A DNA stretch of 21,314 nucleotides from Nemertoderma westbladi (lineage: Eukaryota > Xenacoelomorpha > Nemertodermatida > Nemertodermatidae). The DNA is taken from assembly GCA_032718475.1 (NCBI GenBank), contig JAUCBJ010003815.1, positions 1-21,314 of the forward strand. Reading direction: 5' to 3'. Positions 19,005 through 21,314 of the stretch are shown one piece after another. Under the pieces are notes generated by a model. That model saw only the letters and a list, made by a program, of their open reading frames with translations. It searched no databases and was not told the origin of the DNA. A program made the position numbers and the translations under genes. Each line of letters starts with the position of its first letter. Within the stretch, counting starts at the first letter, position 1.

Positions 19005-19600
19005 GGGTATATTATGTGTGAGACAAAGACATCATGTGTGAGAGAATTGAAGATAAGATCACGTGAGAAAATGGAAAGATGAAATCATGTGTGAGGAATG
19101 GGAAAATATAACCATGAGCGAGACATGACCTACTATAGTAGGTCATGATCGAGAGAATGGAAAGATGAAATCATGTGTGAGGAATGGGAAGATATAACCA
19201 TGAGCGAGAGAATGGAAAGATGGAATCATGTGTGAGGAATGGGAAGATATAACCATGAGCGAGAGAATGGAAAGATGGAATCACGTACGAGAGAATGGGA
19301 ACATGTGCGATGTAATGAATGGGAAGAAGGGATCATGTGTGACGGGATGGGAAGATGTGATCATGTGTGGGGGAATGGGATCATGTGTGACAGGATGGGA
19401 AGATGTGATCATGTGTGATGGAATGGGATGGTAGGATCATGTATGAGGTAATAGGAACATGAATAATGTAATGGGGAGAAGGGATCATCTGTGTGGGGTT
19501 GGAGAGATGAGAATGTTATGGAGTGGGAAGATGGGATCATGAGAGAGGTAATGAGATCATGGGATCATAAGTGATGGAATGGAAAGATGAGATCCTAATA
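19005..19600. repeat. G/A-rich minisatellite, ATCATGTGTGAGGAATGGGAAGATG-like units
   Basis: Degenerate units of about 27 bases built on ATCATGTGTGAG and GAATGGGAAGATG repeat across about 600 bases. Within it a higher-order unit of exactly 55 bases is clear: GAGAGAATGG starts at 19151, 19206 and 19261. Farther right, GATCATGTGT recurs at 19331 and 19379, a 48-base step. Apparent ORFs through it are repeat translations. Confidence 0.9.
19124..19147. repeat. Perfect 24-bp palindrome inside the minisatellite
   Basis: CATGACCTACTA at 19124-19135 is followed directly by its reverse complement TAGTAGGTCATG at 19136-19147, with no loop. It interrupts the repeat pattern once and is not found in the other units. 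Confidence 0.9.
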
Positions 19601-19649
19601 TATAAGAGAGATGTTCTGCAACAAATTTACTCAAATAAATTCCACTTAC

Positions 19650-19890
19650 CACGCGTGTGGCAGAATTTCCAAATTCCAGTATGTAGTGCCTTTCCAAAAT
19701 CCACAGTCCTTTCACCAAAGTACATATGAAATAACTCTTCAACGATTAACCAATGATCTGTTGATATGCCAATAATATAACAAGTACAAGCAAATACCAT
19801 AACGAAAGTTTGTGTAACATAAATATATCTTTTAATTGTTTTATTACCAGAAATTGGTTGTAGTCGCAGTGTATTCGTCATTTTAAACAT
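19650..19890 (-). CDS. First coding exon of a claudin/CACNG-like tetraspan membrane protein (partial)
   Basis: The exon starts at ATG 19890 or, equally possibly, the second ATG at 19881, and ends at 19650 before a strong splice donor GTAAGT (19649-19644), in phase 1. It encodes about 80 residues: a short N-terminus, a hydrophobic segment YIYVTQTFVMVFACTCYIIGIS (residues about 22-43, first transmembrane helix), then the start of an extracellular loop with TDHW followed by GIWKFC. The W...G-(L/I)-W..C pattern is the signature of the PMP22/claudin/voltage-gated calcium channel gamma superfamily; TDHW fits the gamma-subunit branch better than true claudins. The remaining three helices must be in exons to the left, outside or hidden in this window. 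A role in junctions or channel regulation is inference from the family only. Confidence 0.7.
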
Positions 19891-19970
19891 AATAATAATA
19901 CTTCTTTGCTGAAATGGAATATCAATGGAGTTCTACATATTATTGGGGGTATGGGCGGCATATATAGCCG

Positions 19971-19977
19971 CTTTATA
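19971..19977 (-). promoter_or_regulatory. Candidate TATA box of the claudin-like gene
   Basis: The minus strand reads TATAAAG about 80 bases upstream of the ATG at 19890, which would place a start about 50 bases before the coding region. A second TA-rich palindromic word (GGCTATATATGCC, 19969-19957) lies next to it. Only position and sequence support the call. Confidence 0.35.
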
Positions 19978-20173
19978 TGGGCGAATTCACTCCACAAGTG
20001 CGAGATCATTTGATAACAGGTGGGGTAGCCAATTAAATTCAAGATAACCACGGACTAAGTGTTCCTTTATCGGTACCAGAAATGTTGCCTAACTACTGTA
20101 AGAACTGGAACTAAAGATATTTGCTACAAACATTTTCTCTCACCACGTTGTTGACTGTTGTTAGGAATGTTAA

Positions 20174-20202
20174 GGGGGGGGGGGGGGGGGGGGGGGGGGG
20201 GG
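20174..20202 (+). repeat. 29-base homopolymeric G run
   Basis: Twenty-nine consecutive G residues, followed by TCACC and soon by a 9-base A run. It can form G-quadruplexes and its exact length is likely to vary or be misassembled. Confidence 0.95.
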
Positions 20203-21314
20203 TCACCTATTTTATAGGCAAAAAAAAATAAAAAACTTTCGGGTTCGATTTTTGTGCATAATTTAATGGCAAATCCGAATATGTAAGTTGTTGCCTTTCA
20301 TCATGTTTGCTTTTAGAGATATGATGATTTTACTTTGGCATGTTTTCATGTTAATCAAATAAATATTATGTTTCAGTAAAAGTGTGTTTCATGAAAGATA
20401 GAGACATTCTAGATTTTGCCAAACATGAAAACTAACATCGGAAATGAAATCACCGACCTGGATAACCGAGGTAGCGAAAATTCCAGCTGAGTGATTCCTT
20501 GCAAACAGTCATAAATAATATTACTATTTTAATTAAATACATATTGATAGTCAGGTAGAGACCGACAATTTTGCGCGGGAAGGTTTAAATTTTATATGCA
20601 TTTCACTCGGAATTAATATTTATCGTTTTTTGATCCACTCAAAAAGCTACTCCGACGCTACTCAGTCAATGGTCTTGACATATTGAACAATGAAACTTCC
20701 AGACATAATTTTGAAATTTTGAGGTTTGAGTTGTGTTTGAATTTGAAAAAATAATATTTGATGTTTGATGTTTTGGTTAAAATTACACTTCCGATAAAAA
20801 TGTCAAAATGATGTAGCATTTAGACTGAAAATCATAAAAAATTGTATCTTTAAATTCATATTAAGAACTAACTAATAACATGCCAGCATGGGTATGTACA
20901 ATTTCAATGCACATATACAAACAAAACTCTATAACTCCGCCCAAAACTGGAGGTTTATCCAAAAGGTAACCCCCTTACTATGGGCTGTCGCCGGGTTGAC
21001 TCTAAATGGTTGCTCAGACAGTCACTAAATGATCGTAGGGTAGAACATTCGCGGTATACAAGTTGATACAAGGGGGGGTCGCGGTCGTCTGAGGGCAGTA
21101 TGGACAAAAATAAATAAATAAAGTAATTAATAAACGGCACATCTACCGGTTACGAGAACCTTTCTAAGTCCTTATTCTCCATTTCACATCCTCAAACCGG
21201 CCAGTCAACTGTGGGTTAGACTAAAAACATCTGATATTTTTATTGTTATAGGGTTGCTTTGCGAGTTAGGCCTACTTACTTTACATACTTGTTGTTTAAA
21301 ATGTTGTTTTAAAG
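20203..21314. other. No gene recognised; possible LINE 3' end at 21100-21123
   Basis: About 1.1 kb of AT-rich sequence upstream of the claudin-like exon. The one structured spot is TGGACAAAAATAAATAAATAAAG at 21101-21123, an (AAAT)n tail preceded by GGGCAGTA, which resembles the 3' end of some LINEs; no coding homology supports it. A G7 run lies at about 21072-21078. Short open frames here are not credible. Confidence 0.4.

Noticed and set aside
19005-19600. CRISPR-like array or coding repeats (open frame at 19228-19434)
   Set aside because: Units are contiguous and degenerate with no unique spacers, and the open frame only translates the repeat. It is a minisatellite.

Overview
This window is animal (metazoan) nuclear DNA, AT-rich and dominated by decayed transposable elements, with one recognisable host exon near the right end. 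The evidence for an animal host is a claudin-fold exon with a clean GTAAGT splice donor, a BEL/Pao-type LTR retrotransposon (a lineage confined to animals), a tRNA-derived SINE, a non-LTR retrotransposon and minisatellite DNA. Nothing identifies the species, and no bacterial or viral-genome layout is present.

Layout from left to right. Bases 1-250 are the end of an LTR in plus orientation, cut by the window edge. Bases 251-404 are flank, 405-534 an inverted SINE fragment, 535-2800 a 5'-truncated LINE with its (ATAC)n tail, and 2837-3000 a second, direct SINE copy. From 3001 to 18543 lies one very large LTR retrotransposon on the minus strand. Its 3' LTR (3001-3886) has lost its outer end, and its 5' LTR (17482-18543, 1062 bp, TG...CA) is complete. 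Between them, in transcription order, come a 1.7-kb leader (17481-15795), gag (15794-12028), protease, reverse transcriptase, RNase H and an integrase remnant (about 12028-8287), a 1.9-kb non-coding stretch with an internal repeat, two extra 3' reading frames (6415-6005 and 5410-3965, the second cysteine-rich), and a polypurine tract against the 3' LTR. All coding parts carry stops or frameshifts, and the integrase catalytic core is missing, so this copy is dead.

Bases 18549-19000 show nothing recognisable. 19005-19600 is a G/A-rich minisatellite containing a perfect 24-bp palindrome. 19650-19890 (minus strand) is the first coding exon of a claudin / calcium-channel-gamma-like membrane protein, with a TATA-like box about 80 bp upstream. 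The rest holds a 29-base G run, a short A/T simple repeat and no gene I can support. Because the host gene reads leftward from its donor at 19649 and no second exon is visible in the window, the minisatellite and probably the whole retroelement lie in its first intron, in sense orientation.

The most interesting structures are: (1) an inverted repeat (1-534 against 2857-3071) that mirrors the SINE-LTR junction, with a 5-bp target-site-like match (ATAAA) to the far end of the element; (2) the unusual size and gene content of the BEL/Pao element, with an orphan cysteine-rich ORF downstream of pol; (3) the apparently in-frame loss of the integrase core; (4) a 41-bp tandem duplication across the reverse transcriptase catalytic motif.
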